A stretch of 35,122 nucleotides of DNA from Caryophanales bacterium (GTDB taxonomy: Bacteria; Bacillota; Bacilli; CAJFEE01): positions 1-35,122 of the forward strand of contig JAQSYP010000013.1 in NCBI GenBank assembly GCA_029256085.1, read 5' to 3'. Made by a program: the position numbers and the translations under genes. The notes beneath the pieces were generated by a model, which worked only from the letters and a program-made list of their open reading frames with translations, was not told the origin of the DNA and did no database searches. Positions 34,357-35,122 of the stretch are shown piece after piece. Numbering within the stretch: position 1 is the first letter of the stretch; each line of letters starts with the position of its first letter.

Positions 34357-34998
34357 ATGAAAAGATGTTTAATTAAAATAATCCTTTTAACTGTAATTTT
34401 CAATATTACGCCCTTGAATGTTAATGCAGCTCAACCAACTAATAAGCAAAACCAATTTTTAACTCAGTCTGTTGTTCAACTTAAAGAAGATTTTAGAAAA
34501 GTATGGATTGAACATGCTCTATGGACACGTAATTATTTATATAGCTCTATTCTAGAATTAGAAAATAAAGAACCAACACTTGCAAGACTCTTAGAAAATC
34601 AAGAAGACATTGGTGAGGTAATAAAACCATACTACGGCGAAGCGGCTAGTAAGAGACTAACAGAATTGTTGAAAGAGCACATTGTTGTTGGCGGTAAAGT
34701 AATTAATGCCTTAAAGACTGGTAACCAAGCAGAATTTGAGAAGCATAACAAATCTTGGTATAGAAATGCTGACGATATTGCTCAATTCTTAAGTAGTGCT
34801 AACCCTAACTGGAATCGTTCTGATCTTCAGAAAATGTTACATATGCATTTAGAAGATGTTACAACAAATACAAAGTTTATTTTAAATAAAGATTGGTCAA
34901 AGGATATTAAAGCTTTTGATCATGGTGAATTACACTTAATTTTGATTGCTGACACATTTACGGAAGGTATTCTTAAACAATTCCCTGAAAAATTTTAA
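34357..34998 (+). CDS. Exported helical protein of unknown function
   Basis: A 213-residue protein with a signal peptide (MKRCLIKIILLTVIFNITPL, then NVNAA; cleavage likely after VNA). The mature part is helical and charged, without cysteine. Two similar stretches (QLKEDFRKVWIEHALWTRN and MLHMHLEDVTTNTKFILNK) suggest a four-helix-bundle repeat with His and Glu. I do not recognise a defined family, although similar proteins occur in Bacillus. AAGGAG precedes the ATG. An insertion sequence starts about 25 bases after its stop. Confidence 0.75.
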   Translation: MKRCLIKIILLTVIFNITPLNVNAAQPTNKQNQFLTQSVVQLKEDFRKVWIEHALWTRNYLYSSILELENKEPTLARLLENQEDIGEVIKPYYGEAASKRLTELLKEHIVVGGKVINALKTGNQAEFEKHNKSWYRNADDIAQFLSSANPNWNRSDLQKMLHMHLEDVTTNTKFILNKDWSKDIKAFDHGELHLILIADTFTEGILKQFPEKF

Positions 34999-35025
34999 CT
35001 AAATTATAAAAACCTCACGCATTTG

Positions 35026-35073
35026 AACTGCACCCCAATTGTTAGACATGATCTAATAATTGGAGGTGCAGTT
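35026..35073 (+). promoter_or_regulatory. hairpin over the IS transposase ribosome site
   Basis: AACTGCACC and GGTGCAGTT, with CCAATT/AATTGG and TTAGA/TCTAA inside, form a long nearly perfect hairpin. It includes GGAGGTG, the ribosome site of the transposase gene, so read-through transcripts would be poorly translated. IS elements commonly use this safeguard. Confidence 0.55.
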
Positions 35074-35078
35074 TTTCT

Positions 35079-35122
35079 ATGGCTAAATTTACTGCAGATG
35101 ATAAATTACAAGCTGTTAAACG
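35079..35122 (+). CDS. IS3-family transposase OrfA (partial)
   Basis: ATG at 35079 begins MAKFTADDKLQAVK and runs off the window. The start resembles OrfA of IS150-group elements (MxKFT...K...V), a helix-turn-helix protein that binds the IS ends. GGAGGTG lies about ten bases upstream. Confidence 0.7.
   Translation, partial: MAKFTADDKLQAVK

Larger units (their letters stand above)
35024..35122 (+). mobile_element. left end of an IS3-family (IS150-like) insertion sequence
   Basis: Starts TGAACTGCACCCCAATTGTT, the terminal pattern of IS150-group elements (TG end, ACTGCACCC). It is followed by a transposase start codon. The element runs out of the window, so its right end and target duplication are not visible. 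Confidence 0.75.

Overview
The window is AT-rich chromosomal DNA from a spore-forming member of the Bacillaceae. This rests on the gene set and order: alr, ndoAI-ndoA, tex, cmpA and the sprT-like gene sit beside a tRNA cluster that reads into a 16S rRNA gene, and cmpA is a sporulation gene. RelP, OhrR, SwrC, CshA and a yybP-ykoY riboswitch with TerC add support. I cannot name the species; the proteins look close to, but distinct from, B. subtilis and B. cereus.

Layout. 1-1135 (minus): one sigma-A-type promoter, nine tRNA genes, a boxA-bearing leader and the first bases of a 16S gene. 1206-8514: sprT-like, cmpA, tex, the NdoAI/NdoA antitoxin-toxin pair, alr, ydcC, acpS and a rhomboid gene; rsb-sigB genes are absent between ndoA and tex. 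A dispersed-repeat-like element forms the last 14 codons of ndoA. 8535-8625: a 21-bp-period repeat array. 8679-14096 (minus): a three-gene wall cassette (alpha/beta hydrolase, membrane-anchored Mur ligase, D-Ala-D-Ala ligase), then cshA behind a long leader. This sits where B. subtilis carries ddl-murF-cshA. 14579-19707: lactate permease, then a regulator plus TupABC tungstate importer. 19744-20679 (minus): a glutathione peroxidase gene with an in-frame TGA exactly at the catalytic codon, in an operon with ohrR. 20823-22060: a manganese riboswitch with two related terminators ahead of a DUF1232 gene and a TerC gene. 22232-34998: SwrC-like exporter, RelP alarmone synthetase, small membrane proteins, quinol nitric oxide reductase, a YpzG-like peptide, YyaL-like protein, a NapH/NosR-like ferredoxin protein, a PhnB-like protein, a tiny membrane peptide, methionine aminopeptidase and an exported helical protein. 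35024 to the end: the left end of an IS3-family (IS150-like) insertion sequence.

Main point. The peroxidase gene at 20200-20679 reads as an intact 159-residue enzyme if the single TGA at codon 35 is decoded as selenocysteine. A hairpin of the bacterial SECIS type lies at the right distance downstream, and an OhrR-like operator overlaps the promoter. This suggests a peroxide-regulated selenoprotein in a Bacillus relative. Together with tungstate uptake, nitric oxide reductase and a NapH/NosR-like electron-transfer protein it hints at low-oxygen respiration and selenium/tungsten use, but the Sec machinery itself is outside this window.
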